A program made the position numbers and the translations under genes. Of a DNA stretch of 50,999 nucleotides, positions 33,122 to 42,946 are shown piece after piece (position 1 is the first letter of the stretch; each line of letters opens with the position of its first letter). The notes under the pieces were generated by a model. It was not told the origin of the DNA, made no database searches, and saw only the letters and a program-made list of their open reading frames with translations. The stretch is from JBHGBB01 sp041946755 (GTDB lineage Bacteria; UBP4; UBA4092; JAOAEQ01). The stretch covers positions 1 to 50,999 of the forward strand of contig JBHGBB010000003.1 in NCBI GenBank assembly GCA_041946755.1. Direction: 5' to 3'.

Positions 33122-35092
33122 TTAACCAAAAGAAGAAGAGATTTCAGGTTTATTGAGATTGAATTTCTTGATTTTTTCGTAAAGGGTAGTTCGGGTAAGA
33201 CCCAATTGGGTAGCGGTTTTGCTAATATTCCACCCATTAATATTTAAAGCATGTAGAATATATTTTTTCTCGATTTCTTCTAAAGGAAGAATACGAGACA
33301 TCGTTTGCGGTTCATTCATAATATCCGATATCGATTCTCCGGCATCTAAGGCATGCAAATCCGCTGGTTCAATAATGTTCGTAGTGGCCATAACTACAAT
33401 CCGCTCAATCATATTTTCCAGTTCTCGAACATTACCAGGCCAATCTTTCGATCGGAGAATTTCCATCGTTTCGGGAGATAATGTAATCGCACCAGCCTTA
33501 TCATATTTACGCAAAAAATGCGCCACTAAATATGAAATATCTTCTGGTCGCTCTCGTAAGGAAGGCATATGAATCGGAATAACATTAAGTCGATAAAATA
33601 AATCTTCCCGGAATCGTTTTTCGCTAATCGCAAGATGTAAATCCTGGTTGGTGGCGGCAATAATCCGAACATCAACTTTAATGGTCTGATTACCACCTAC
33701 TCGTTCGAATTCCCGCTCCTGAAGAACGCGAAGTAGTTTCAGTTGCAGTACCGGGCTCATATCTCCTATTTCTTCCAAAAAAATCGTGCCGTGATTAGCC
33801 GCTTCAAATCGACCAATTCTTCGCGCAGTCGCACCGGTAAACGCCCCTTTTTCGTGCCCGAATAATTCCGATTCCAATAATGTTTCCGGAATCGCATTGC
33901 AATTGACCACAATAAACGGTTGGTTTTTCCGGGGACTATTCTGATGGATGGTTTTAGCAATTAAGGTTTTCCCGGTACCATTTTCCCCTGTAATAAGCAC
34001 TGTTGAATCGATCGCTGCGGCCAACCGTGCTTTCCGAACCACTTCCTTCATTTTCGAGCTACTTCCAATAATTCTCAATCCGCTTGCAGTAGTATCTACT
34101 ATGGAACTGGTCGGCGAAATACCGGGTTTAACCATATCGAAAGTAAATGAAGCACCTTCCATAAAACTAATAAATTCGCTAAATTCTTTGGTTGTTGGAG
34201 CTTCTTGGTCTTTAGCAGTATTAGCGAACCCATGTTTTGCATAAATCAAACCCAGATTATAAATTGCATTTGCATTTCCCGGTTCTCTTCGAATAATCTC
34301 ATTAAACTGCTCGATTGCTTTTTGGATTTGACCGGATTTATAATAAGCAATTCCTAAATTGTTGCGTGTCGATAAGGTATCCAAAACGCTCGGAGTCAAC
34401 TCGATTACCCGTAAATACGCACCAATTGCTTTTTCAAAATCATTGATTCCCAGATAACAATCACCTAATGCCTGATATGACGCTACCAAATATGGGTTTA
34501 ACCGGATCGATTCTTGTAAATCGACGATAGCTTCTTTCGGAACCGCATTTCGGGATCGGGCTAATCCTAAATAAAAATAAATATCTGCAATGAATAAATT
34601 TTGTTGCGGATAGAACAAACCAAGATAATATTTGTTCGGTTTATATTCATTTTTTAATTCTAACGCTGCTTTAAATTTATCAATCGCCTGATTAACCTCA
34701 CCCCGATATAGGGAGATTAAACCAAGATTAAAATAAAGATCAACCGATTTATAGTTTAGTTTTTCCGCCTGTTGATATGCTTGATACGCCTGATGATGTT
34801 TTCCGGAATGCAGATAACAATGACCGAGATCACAAAATAGATGCGGGTCGTTCATCTCAGGATAGTCTTTCAGAATTTTCTCATATAACTGGGTGGCTTT
34901 TTCATAATCACCCAGCATAAACAGATGCTGCGCTTGCTGATATGTTGAAGAGGTTAGAATTGAAATCGGCTTCACTGCGGTCCGCGGCCTAGATTCGGTG
35001 GTTTTCTCTGGCGTTGATGAAATTACTTGCCCGCAGTTCGAGCAAAACCGGCTGGTTTTAGAAACACGTCTCCCGCAAGATTGACAAACCAA
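33122..35092 (-). CDS. sigma-54-dependent activator with N-terminal zinc ribbon and TPRs
   Basis: A 656-residue transcription activator. An N-terminal zinc ribbon (C3, C6, C17, C20) is followed by TPR-like repeats (about 45-300) in place of the usual receiver or PAS domain, then an AAA+ sigma-54 activation domain (Walker A GENGTGKT near 368, GAFTGA near 416 for RpoN contact, LRERPEDISYL) and a C-terminal Fis-type helix-turn-helix (NINGWNISKTATQLGLTRTTLYEKIKKF). It starts at TTG 35092, with AGGAGGTG 8 nt upstream. It lies at the end of the secretion cluster and is a candidate regulator of it; protein-protein sensing through TPRs is inferred. No sigma-54 -24/-12 promoter was clearly seen. Confidence 0.92.
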   Translation of the reverse strand: MVCQSCGRRVSKTSRFCSNCGQVISSTPEKTTESRPRTAVKPISILTSSTYQQAQHLFMLGDYEKATQLYEKILKDYPEMNDPHLFCDLGHCYLHSGKHHQAYQAYQQAEKLNYKSVDLYFNLGLISLYRGEVNQAIDKFKAALELKNEYKPNKYYLGLFYPQQNLFIADIYFYLGLARSRNAVPKEAIVDLQESIRLNPYLVASYQALGDCYLGINDFEKAIGAYLRVIELTPSVLDTLSTRNNLGIAYYKSGQIQKAIEQFNEIIRREPGNANAIYNLGLIYAKHGFANTAKDQEAPTTKEFSEFISFMEGASFTFDMVKPGISPTSSIVDTTASGLRIIGSSSKMKEVVRKARLAAAIDSTVLITGENGTGKTLIAKTIHQNSPRKNQPFIVVNCNAIPETLLESELFGHEKGAFTGATARRIGRFEAANHGTIFLEEIGDMSPVLQLKLLRVLQEREFERVGGNQTIKVDVRIIAATNQDLHLAISEKRFREDLFYRLNVIPIHMPSLRERPEDISYLVAHFLRKYDKAGAITLSPETMEILRSKDWPGNVRELENMIERIVVMATTNIIEPADLHALDAGESISDIMNEPQTMSRILPLEEIEKKYILHALNINGWNISKTATQLGLTRTTLYEKIKKFNLNKPEISSSFG

Positions 35093-35141
35093 ATACTTTC
35101 ACCTCCTTTCTATAAAAGCAGCTATACCATTCCACCGAAAA

Positions 35142-35486
35142 TTATCCTGAATTCGGTTTCGGCGGCTGCGTTTCAGGTTGTATTTGTTCTTTTAACCAGC
35201 GGATTCGTTCTTCAGCAATATATGCGAATTTGGGATATTTCTCGATAAGCGATCGATAAATCTTTTCCGCATCTTGGTATAAATGCTGATGTTCCAGTTC
35301 ATATCCTTTTCGGAATTCCTTTTCAAATCGGACCAATTCTTCGCGATCTTGTTCGTTCAATGATTTTAGGAGATAACCAAGACCACCTAGGGTAGATGCG
35401 GCAAGAAATCCTATAAAATATGGCGGAAATGCTAAAGAAAGTAATAGAAAACCGACTGCGGCTAAACCGTATTCTTCTTTACGCAT
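35142..35486 (-). CDS. small membrane protein, TPR-like tail
   Basis: A 114-residue protein from MRKEEYGLAAVGF (ATG at 35486; an earlier TTG at 35519 is possible). Two adjacent hydrophobic segments (GLAAVGFLLLSLAFPPYFIGFLAA) are followed by a charged helical region that resembles a single TPR (LYQDAEKIYRSLIEKYPKFAYIAEERI). Function unknown. It lies between the secretin gene and the sigma-54 activator, all in one direction, so it may be part of the secretion operon. Confidence 0.6.
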   Translation of the reverse strand: MRKEEYGLAAVGFLLLSLAFPPYFIGFLAASTLGGLGYLLKSLNEQDREELVRFEKEFRKGYELEHQHLYQDAEKIYRSLIEKYPKFAYIAEERIRWLKEQIQPETQPPKPNSG

Positions 35487-35573
35487 ACATTTTAATCGGT
35501 TTATGAAATACTGTCCCAAGCAAAATAAATTATTCTTTTTTGTTTAAGACGGCTATTTCAAACTACTAACCAT

Positions 35574-37553
35574 TTATTTAGTTGTATCAATACTCGGTAA
35601 AGCGGTCGATTCTGGTGTAGTAACTGTGGCATCACTGCTGGTTGTTTCAGCTTTTCCTTCTTCAGTCGGTTCTGCTTGAGACTCCATTAACATTTGATAT
35701 GCTTCCGGATGAATTGCAGCTAACGCCTCTCTGGTTCCCGTAACGATATGCGGAGTCATAAACAGCAATAAGTTTCGTTTCTCATGTTTCGAATCTTTCG
35801 AACTAAATAACACCGGTCCAAGAATCGGAATTTTATCTAAAATAGGAATACTTGATCCTGACTTGTTTTTACTTTGCGTAACCAAACCACCGATAACCAC
35901 GGTTTGGTTGTTCCGCACCTGGATTTTGGTATCCGCTTCACTTTTGGTGGTTTTAACTCCGGTATAACTGGTCCCACCAGCTTCCAAAGTAACCGAATCA
36001 GCGGAAGTATTTGATATTTTTACTTCCATATCGATTACCCCATCTTCATTGATATGCGGTTTAACAGATAACTGAACACCATAATCCTGGCTAACCTGCG
36101 AATAGTATTGGCTATACGTACTCGTACTCGTTGCCGGCTGAGTTACCACCGTGGTATATGGCAAAGTACCGCCGATGATAATCGATGCTTTTTCGTCATT
36201 TTTAATCAAAATTCGCGGGGAAGCGAGAATATCCGTATCGCCGGTAGAAGCATTCGGAATTTTCGCCGTTGCAGAAAGTGACCCGGTAATAAAACTGGTA
36301 TTAGTGTTGAAAAAATTGCGTACCTGCTGTTCCCAAGAACTACCTCCGGGTAATGGAATGGTGAAGTTTGAAGATGGAGTTGCGCCCGTTGTTGTTCCGG
36401 TTGAATCAGTCGACCCGCCGGTACCGGAAATATTAAACGCCAGCCCATAATTCCAGTTTATACCTAACGAAACTGATTTCGAATAATCCATATCGACTAT
36501 TTCCGCTTCGATATATACCAATTTATCCGGAGCGTCCAGTGCAGCAACAACCTTCTTTATTTTTTCAATTCGACTGGGAATATCGTCGATAATCAACCGA
36601 TTATTTCGTTTATCAACCTGAGAATAACCTTTTTTACTTAATAAATCTTTAATTTTGGTTCCTACATCTTCGGCTTTAGCATAGTTGATATTAAATACTT
36701 CGAGTTGCGTATTAATATCCAATTGTTTAACCAATTCCCGCATTTTAGCGACTGAAGATTCGACATCGGTGACGACAATAGTATTTAATCGCGAATCAAC
36801 GTCTATTTTCCCTTTCGGGCTTTTTGAACTTTCCAGCTTTTTAGCGACATCATCTGGATCTGCGAATTTGAGGGCAAATACTTCCGTTACCACGGGTATA
36901 TCGATATTAGCAATCATGGCATCAATTTTCGCTAAACTTTCCGGAGTATCGGTGATAAACAATTGGTTAGTCCGGTCATCCCGCGCGATTTTCCCAGCAG
37001 TCGATAATAGTGCAGCGATTGAATTCTGGACATCAGCTGCGTTCGCATACTGAATTTGATAAGTTTTGGTAATTACCAATTCTTTCTGCTTCTCTTGATA
37101 TTCCGGTACCGTCATAATTGTAATATTATTATCTTCCCGCATATATTTCCAGCTATTCGGTCCGGTTATAGCATCTAGTGCTTGTTCTAAGGTTGCAGCA
37201 GTTAAGGCTAAGCTGACTTTATTCCCCTTAACTCCCTTGCTTACGGTGATATTTACTCCATATCGCTTAGACATCGTACCGACAAGATTATCAATTATAG
37301 TATCGGTTAAGGTTACCGTCCATGTAATTTCTTGCCCCACCCTTGTCGTAGGTGGCGGAACTTGATTCGGAATACCAATCGTTCCATTAGGACCCGTAGG
37401 AGCGGGAGCTACGAATGGCTGCATTGGAACAGGGCCTGGAATCGGAGTCGCCGGCTTTTCAGGATTTGGAGAAGGGATTGGTGCCGTCTCTTGAGCAAAA
37501 GTAATTGATACAAGAAAAAGAGCGATTAACAAACTTAAACGAAATGATTTCAT
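35574..37553 (-). CDS. gspD: outer-membrane secretin (GspD/PilQ family)
   Basis: A 659-residue secretin, the outer-membrane channel of the assembly machine. A signal peptide (LSLLIALFLVSITFA) and a Pro-rich linker precede an N0/STN-like domain (VTLTDTIIDNLVGTMSKRYG), N1-N3 modules (VITKTYQIQYANAADV; VTEVFALKFADPDDVAKKL; QLEVFNINYAKAEDV), then the conserved beta domain (LASPRILIKNDEKASIIIGG; TVVIGGLVTQSKNKSGSSIPILDKIPILGPVLF). The C-terminus is Ser/Thr-rich. No lipobox or obvious S-domain was recognised. GGAGG precedes the ATG. It follows the PilP/GspC-like gene. Confidence 0.93.
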   Translation of the reverse strand: MKSFRLSLLIALFLVSITFAQETAPIPSPNPEKPATPIPGPVPMQPFVAPAPTGPNGTIGIPNQVPPPTTRVGQEITWTVTLTDTIIDNLVGTMSKRYGVNITVSKGVKGNKVSLALTAATLEQALDAITGPNSWKYMREDNNITIMTVPEYQEKQKELVITKTYQIQYANAADVQNSIAALLSTAGKIARDDRTNQLFITDTPESLAKIDAMIANIDIPVVTEVFALKFADPDDVAKKLESSKSPKGKIDVDSRLNTIVVTDVESSVAKMRELVKQLDINTQLEVFNINYAKAEDVGTKIKDLLSKKGYSQVDKRNNRLIIDDIPSRIEKIKKVVAALDAPDKLVYIEAEIVDMDYSKSVSLGINWNYGLAFNISGTGGSTDSTGTTTGATPSSNFTIPLPGGSSWEQQVRNFFNTNTSFITGSLSATAKIPNASTGDTDILASPRILIKNDEKASIIIGGTLPYTTVVTQPATSTSTYSQYYSQVSQDYGVQLSVKPHINEDGVIDMEVKISNTSADSVTLEAGGTSYTGVKTTKSEADTKIQVRNNQTVVIGGLVTQSKNKSGSSIPILDKIPILGPVLFSSKDSKHEKRNLLLFMTPHIVTGTREALAAIHPEAYQMLMESQAEPTEEGKAETTSSDATVTTPESTALPSIDTTK

Positions 37554-37641
37554 TTTTATCCTCCAAGAATATTATTATACTAAGAATTGATTAGCTGTGA
37601 TTATCGAACCTGATTCGTTCGATAGATACTATCGTAATAAG

Positions 37642-38373
37642 TTACATTCCTCCCATTTTAACCGTTCTTTTTTGGGTACCATAACTTAGCGTTACGCCAT
37701 CATCATTAACGCTTTCAAGCCGAATATGGTCGAACGTCGTCCCTTCTGACAGAGTGATAGAGCTTCCATGCCGCTCGATAGAAACATATGCCTCTTTCGT
37801 ATCCGGAGAAACACCATCTAATTTCCATCCCCGGGTTACCGTTTCGATATCTTGTAATACTAACCATTTCGATTCCTCTTTATAGCGTAATTCTACCCGA
37901 TTCCCAGTCTCTTCAATGCTTCCTATTTTAATTCCGTTAATTTCATCACCGGTAGTCACCTGATGAGATTCTCGCCGGGTATCGGAAATGATCGCTTGCG
38001 TTGGATCAACAATTTCTTCCAAGACCCAATTGATCGTTAATTCATTCACCCCACGTTCTCGCGGTTTCGGCGGTGGCGGTGGCGGAATTAACGGAGTAAA
38101 CAAATTCCTGCTTCCAATTCCGCGGAAATATACTTTTTGAATTACATTAGTCCCGTCAAAAGAGGTTTCTACCCGAAGCTCAGGAGACGCGGTGGTTTCC
38201 ATAGCAATTGATTCTTCAGATAGCGCGTTTAATTTCTGCTTGGCTTTGGCATCAACGATCATTCGCATCGAGCTCTTTGGTGCAGGATGCAACATAAAAA
38301 AATAATAATAACCGAGCAGTCCGAAGATAATTATGATTAAAATACTATTGGTTATTAGCTTCTTTCGGTTCAT
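37642..38373 (-). CDS. PilP/GspC-like periplasmic clamp protein
   Basis: A 243-residue single-pass protein with TM segment about 5-28 (ITNSILIIIIFGLLGYYYFFML) and a periplasmic part with a proline-rich linker (PLIPPPPPPKPRERG) followed by an SH3-like homology region (WVLEEIVDPTQAIISDTRRESHQVTTGDEINGIKIGSIE). That layout, between pilO and the secretin, is how PilP or GspC links inner-membrane parts to the secretin. Sequence similarity is weak, so this assignment relies on context. Confidence 0.65.
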   Translation of the reverse strand: MNRKKLITNSILIIIIFGLLGYYYFFMLHPAPKSSMRMIVDAKAKQKLNALSEESIAMETTASPELRVETSFDGTNVIQKVYFRGIGSRNLFTPLIPPPPPPKPRERGVNELTINWVLEEIVDPTQAIISDTRRESHQVTTGDEINGIKIGSIEETGNRVELRYKEESKWLVLQDIETVTRGWKLDGVSPDTKEAYVSIERHGSSITLSEGTTFDHIRLESVNDDGVTLSYGTQKRTVKMGGM

Positions 38374-38465
38374 ATATCGATAACCAAATTAAATATCAAA
38401 GGTCTAAATTCAAATTTATACTGTTTACTATTAAGCGATATCCTTAAGATTTCGAAAGTTATGTT

Positions 38466-39029
38466 TTAGTCTTTCTCCACCGGTTTCGCAACGATTTTCG
38501 CTAGGGTTAAATCAACTGAGAGAACCGGGTTGGTTACACCACTTTTTCGGTTAATCACCAATCGATGGATATATATCGCCCGATAATGCATTTCATTCAA
38601 AAATTCTCCCAATCGAGCCAAATCGGATTCAAATGTTATCGGAAGCAAATACTCTTCATATCCGGGTAAATCTTTCATTTTCATCTTTGTCACCGGATGA
38701 ATACTAAACGCTATACCCAAATTATTACCCACACTATTTGCATCAAGCATCAAAACATCTTCGGGTAATTTATTTTCGGTAACCCCTTTCATTTCAATTT
38801 GCGATTGATACCGGGCAAAGTCCTGTTCAATTACCGCTCGACGGTTGACTAAACCACGGATTTTCTTCAAATCCGTTTCTTTCTTTTGTACTTGCTGTGA
38901 TAAGATAAACCATTTTCCTGCTATTGGTACCAGTATCCAATATAAAACCATAGCGGATACCAGTATCGCCGCCGTTAAATAAAGCAGCATTCGTTCTCGT
39001 TTGGTGGTTACAAATTTATCCAGCCACAT
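38466..39029 (-). CDS. PilO/GspM-like inner-membrane protein
   Basis: A 187-residue protein with one TM helix (about 14-36, MLLYLTAAILVSAMVLYWILVP), a coiled-coil stretch (QQVQKKETDLKKIRGLVNRR) and a periplasmic ferredoxin-like domain (VTKMKMKDLPGYEEYLLPITFESDLARLGEFLNEM). This is typical of PilO or GspM, which pairs with PilN or GspL. The gene follows the PilM-PilN fusion by 49 nt. Confidence 0.85.
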   Translation of the reverse strand: MWLDKFVTTKRERMLLYLTAAILVSAMVLYWILVPIAGKWFILSQQVQKKETDLKKIRGLVNRRAVIEQDFARYQSQIEMKGVTENKLPEDVLMLDANSVGNNLGIAFSIHPVTKMKMKDLPGYEEYLLPITFESDLARLGEFLNEMHYRAIYIHRLVINRKSGVTNPVLSVDLTLAKIVAKPVEKD

Positions 39030-39078
39030 AATATAGTTATTTTGGTTATGCTAATATATACTAATATATAAAAATAGT

Positions 39079-40740
39079 TTATTTGGTGCTTTTCATATCA
39101 GGATTCGAACTGGTCTTAATTAACCGGCATTCGATAGTAAAAAATTGTACCGGCTTACCTTCCATCTGACCGAGCCTGGTTTCCCGGAGTTTTACCAAAT
39201 CAAATAATTCCGATTTCGCTAACGCTTCCCTAATTGCGATAGTATCTGGCAGACTAATCGCGGCACCTTCAATCGTCAATTGTCCATTACGTTTATAATC
39301 AAAACGAGTTATTGCAACTTTTTCGGGTATAAAATCGATCTGACTTAGAAGTGCTAAACTATCTATCGCTGCGTCTTTAGGAGTAAACATCCCTTTAATT
39401 CGTTCAACTTGCGCCTGCATTTCCATTAATTTCTCTGCCAATGGTTTCATTTCTTGTAGGCTACGATTAATTTCGAGAATTCGATGTTCTCGATAACTAT
39501 ATTCTCGATACCCGGCATAGCTGCCGATTAATACCATAAGCCCGACAAGGATTCCGATAAGAAGATATTGCCGCTGCTTAACCAGTTGTTTTCGTTTACT
39601 TAATAATTCTTTTGGCAATAGGTTTATTCCAGCACCGAGCGCAGTTTCAGTCCCCCGGAGTGCTAGACCAATTGCGATATTGATATTTGATTTCCATTTA
39701 GTTATTTTTTCTGACTCGAGTGATCGATTGATCCCAATATTTTTTAATGCATCTGCAACGATTATTTCTGTATTTAACTCTTTCGCTAAATGCTCAGAAA
39801 ATCCTTTTAAACGAGATAAACCTCCACTAAGGATAATCGAATCAAATTGTGATACTCCCGATTCTGACCGGAAATATTCGAGTGATTGTTTGATTTCATT
39901 ATCTAGTTGTTCTAGCCATGGTAAGATAGCCTGCGCTAATCGTTCTTGATGGTAAGCATCAATACCGAAATTAGCTTGCGTTAAATTGATATGTGGTAAC
40001 ATCGATTCAGCGGTCTGTTCATCAATTTGAAATTCTGCTTGCAACCGTTGTATCAACTGATTTCCTGCAACAGCTGCGCTCCGAGAATAGACTAGAATCC
40101 GGTTCTGGACTAAAGTTAGGTCGGTCATGCTTGCGCCAATGTCGATCAAAGCTTGTACCGCACCTTCCTCTAATTGATCACTCTGCCGCATAGCGGTATA
40201 AATCGCTACTGAACCAACGGAAACAATCTCTGGTTCTATCCCGATTTTCTTGAATAAAGCAAGATGGTCGTCGATGATCTGTCGGCGCACCGCGACCAAC
40301 AAAACCTGTGATCCTCCGATAGCAGAAGCGCCCATAATCTGGAAATTCAAAATATCATCTTCGGCTAAAAAGGGAATATGTTTTGCCGCTTCAAATCGAA
40401 TCATTTGCTCGATTTCCGCCGGAGAATCGGTTGGCAAGGTGATGGATCTGATCGTAGTTAAGTGCTTGGGAATAGCAGTAACAAGATGGGTTGGCCGAAT
40501 CTTCTGCGCAGATAAAAGCTGATGAATAGTTTTAATCAAATTTGATTCGGTTTTGGTCTTAAATTCCAATTCCGGTTGATTTTGGTCCGATTCTATCAAT
40601 TCAACACGATCTCCGCGTAACGAAGGAAGATCAATCGTTGCCAGATTAACCAGTTGAGTCGACCCACCTCGACCGCGTTTTAGCTGAACCAATTTAATCG
40701 TTTTGGTACCGATATCTAAACCGGTATATATTTTAGGCAT
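39079..40740 (-). CDS. PilM-PilN fusion (GspL-like)
   Basis: A 553-residue protein in which a cytoplasmic actin-like PilM domain (residues about 1-370, GLDIGTKTIKLVQL; DIGASMTDLTLVQ; ILSGGLSRLKGFSEHLAKEL) is joined to PilN: the signature GINLLP near 380, a TM helix (YLLIGILVGLMVLIGSYAGY), a coiled-coil (RSLQEMKPLAEKLMEMQAQ) and a periplasmic domain. In T4P these are separate genes; a single protein is the GspL layout of T2SS. The domain order and following GspM-like gene fit either system. GspL anchors GspE at the membrane. Confidence 0.88.
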   Translation of the reverse strand: MPKIYTGLDIGTKTIKLVQLKRGRGGSTQLVNLATIDLPSLRGDRVELIESDQNQPELEFKTKTESNLIKTIHQLLSAQKIRPTHLVTAIPKHLTTIRSITLPTDSPAEIEQMIRFEAAKHIPFLAEDDILNFQIMGASAIGGSQVLLVAVRRQIIDDHLALFKKIGIEPEIVSVGSVAIYTAMRQSDQLEEGAVQALIDIGASMTDLTLVQNRILVYSRSAAVAGNQLIQRLQAEFQIDEQTAESMLPHINLTQANFGIDAYHQERLAQAILPWLEQLDNEIKQSLEYFRSESGVSQFDSIILSGGLSRLKGFSEHLAKELNTEIIVADALKNIGINRSLESEKITKWKSNINIAIGLALRGTETALGAGINLLPKELLSKRKQLVKQRQYLLIGILVGLMVLIGSYAGYREYSYREHRILEINRSLQEMKPLAEKLMEMQAQVERIKGMFTPKDAAIDSLALLSQIDFIPEKVAITRFDYKRNGQLTIEGAAISLPDTIAIREALAKSELFDLVKLRETRLGQMEGKPVQFFTIECRLIKTSSNPDMKSTK

Positions 40741-40890
40741 AAGTTTCCGCTTTTAATCCCATACCTGTTTTTATTATAACAGGATATTATAGCAAACATT
40801 AGTTCTATAAGTTAAATTAGCTTTCCCTTCACTATCAGACTCTACTAAAACCAAGATTCATGAACCTGAACCGCGGGATTGGCTTCCAAT

Positions 40891-42012
40891 TTAATTTTCA
40901 ATCCATTGTTTAATGTGCAGCGCTACTCCTTCTTTATTGGATTTATTTTCATTATCTATATACTCTTTTTCTTCATCAGTAAGTTGACGGACAACCCAAT
41001 CCCGGGAGATTAACGCGGAAACCGTCTTTTGTACACCATGAACTTCTCCGGTAGCAGTTATTTCAAATAAGTTGGTATTAACCATTACGCGACCAATAAG
41101 CACTCTAGCTATTCCGGAATTCATTCCTGGCAATGTATTTATTTCACCAATATCTGTAAATGGTTTATCATCATCGGTTCCCGGTTCTTCATCCAACCCA
41201 TCTCGACGTTCAATAACCGCTTTTGCCAAATTTTGAGCAAGTTCAATATCGGATACGCCGCTACGGAACCAGGCTACCAACACTGGATATGGTGCGGTAT
41301 TGATATTAATTAACCCGGAACCATGTACTGTAAATAATTCATAAAGACTCCGTTTTTTCCCTTCTTCTGCATCCAGTTCGACTTTGCCATAGAGCAGTTC
41401 TGGCGTCATTCCCGGTAAATTGAGCAGTTCATCAACCGTTTCAAATTGTGCGTTTTTCATCTGATATTGCGGATGAGCAGTATCCGATGATTCCGGATTA
41501 TAATAACTGGTTTCATCTAATGTGGTATCCTTCCAGTATTGGGTATCGGTATCGCGATAATCAGTTAACGCATCGGCAATTAAATTGAGTTGATCTTCAT
41601 TATTTTCCAGTTCCGGATGCATAACGGTAAGTATTCCGACCATCATTTCTCGAGTCGTATAATTGATATTGATTTTACTATATTCGTCGGTTACCTGTAC
41701 CGAATATTTTCCATCACCAAGCTCAATATTAGTATAATATTCTTCGCTATTTTCATTATTCGCCCAGTTTTCGCCAAGGGTATCAATAACGCGTGGGCGC
41801 GCTTTCCGGTCAAGAATCAAGTCGTTTTTAAGTTCGACCATCGCTCGGTTGATCCCGGCTTGTGCTAATTCCGATGCAATATTCTGATCAAGTTGGTATC
41901 GTGCCAACCGTGATTCTAGGTGCATCTCAAATGCAAAACCAAGTGCGATAGTCGATAAAATCAGTAGAATCCATAAGGTGATGATAAGAACAACACCAGA
42001 TTGATTATCCAT
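40891..42012 (-). CDS. gspK: minor pseudopilin GspK
   Basis: A 373-residue pseudopilin at the tip of the T2SS pseudopilus. The N-terminus SG|VVLIITLWILLILSTIALG lacks the Glu5, as usual for GspK. Diagnostic GspK phrases are LAQAGINRAMVEL, YSVQVTDEYSKININYTT, LLNLPGMTPELLYG, INTAPYPVLVAWF and ITATGEVHGVQKTV. Length is normal. It supports a T2SS-type rather than a pilus-type tip. The gene follows gspJ in the same direction. Confidence 0.9.
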   Translation of the reverse strand: MDNQSGVVLIITLWILLILSTIALGFAFEMHLESRLARYQLDQNIASELAQAGINRAMVELKNDLILDRKARPRVIDTLGENWANNENSEEYYTNIELGDGKYSVQVTDEYSKININYTTREMMVGILTVMHPELENNEDQLNLIADALTDYRDTDTQYWKDTTLDETSYYNPESSDTAHPQYQMKNAQFETVDELLNLPGMTPELLYGKVELDAEEGKKRSLYELFTVHGSGLININTAPYPVLVAWFRSGVSDIELAQNLAKAVIERRDGLDEEPGTDDDKPFTDIGEINTLPGMNSGIARVLIGRVMVNTNLFEITATGEVHGVQKTVSALISRDWVVRQLTDEEKEYIDNENKSNKEGVALHIKQWIEN

Positions 42013-42070
42013 AAATTAAGTTATTAATATTAATTATTGGTTTTCGCTTAATAATTAACCGCTGGTTATA

Positions 42071-42946
42071 TTAACTCGAGATTGCTGCCGGAATTTGAGT
42101 AACCACAATAAATTCATGAATTATCGGCTTTTTCCCTTCCCGTTCTCGAATCGAAAATGTAACCTCGATTGCATCCGGTAAAAGGTCTGGATAAATCCGA
42201 ATCGGGACGGTTCGTTTCGTAGTCAGTTCTATTTCATCGGTTTGTTCTCGTGGATGCCGATATTTATCGATTCGAGAATCCCAATCTTCAACCCAAACCC
42301 ATTTGTCTTCTTTCATATACCCAAACCGAATTCTAAACCCAACAACATTATCTGCAATTTCATCAACTGAAGCGACTCGACTCGATGCTGGAGAAGAGAG
42401 ATCGGCTCGTTCCCGATAAAGATTGGTCCCTTCAAGGTAATATCGAATCGCAAAAACCTGCTCGCGGAGTAACGATTGATGAACTACCGGATTCTCTCGA
42501 ACACAATAGAATGAGACTTCAGCGGTGTTCCCGGAGAAAGGATATGGATTGCGTGCATATGAGCTTTCGTCGATAACTATGGTATCTTCACTATAAGAAG
42601 TATCTTCGGTATCCTGGCTTGGCGGGGGTGGCGGAACATCATATGCTGTCTCTTCAATTCCGCAAATAGACCGGAAATCGGGTTGCATGGTATCTGCTAC
42701 TGCCCGAGAAGCGACATAAACCGTTTTAACTGAAGTTCCGCTGCGATATACCGCTATCCCGGTTCGAAATGTAGTATACACCGCAGCGATTACCATCGTG
42801 AAAATCAATACTCCTAGAATTATTTCGAGAAGAGTGAATCCTGCATGAGAAATGCCAAATGTCCAATCCCGAACAGATGTTTGTTTGGCACTTACGGCGT
42901 TGAATCTAGCGCTGCGTATTTTATTTCTTATTAATAGTGATTTCAT
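42071..42946 (-). CDS. gspJ: minor pseudopilin GspJ-like
   Basis: A 291-residue prepilin with cleavage motif AG|FTLLEIILGVLIFTMVI (Glu5 present), the GspJ-type ASRAVADTMQPDFRSICG, a proline-rich loop (VPPPPPSQ) and RYYLEGTNLYRERADL. The leader is about 35 residues, longer than usual; a later start cannot be excluded. It overlaps the preceding GspI-like gene by 4 nt. Confidence 0.82.
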   Translation of the reverse strand: MKSLLIRNKIRSARFNAVSAKQTSVRDWTFGISHAGFTLLEIILGVLIFTMVIAAVYTTFRTGIAVYRSGTSVKTVYVASRAVADTMQPDFRSICGIEETAYDVPPPPPSQDTEDTSYSEDTIVIDESSYARNPYPFSGNTAEVSFYCVRENPVVHQSLLREQVFAIRYYLEGTNLYRERADLSSPASSRVASVDEIADNVVGFRIRFGYMKEDKWVWVEDWDSRIDKYRHPREQTDEIELTTKRTVPIRIYPDLLPDAIEVTFSIREREGKKPIIHEFIVVTQIPAAISS

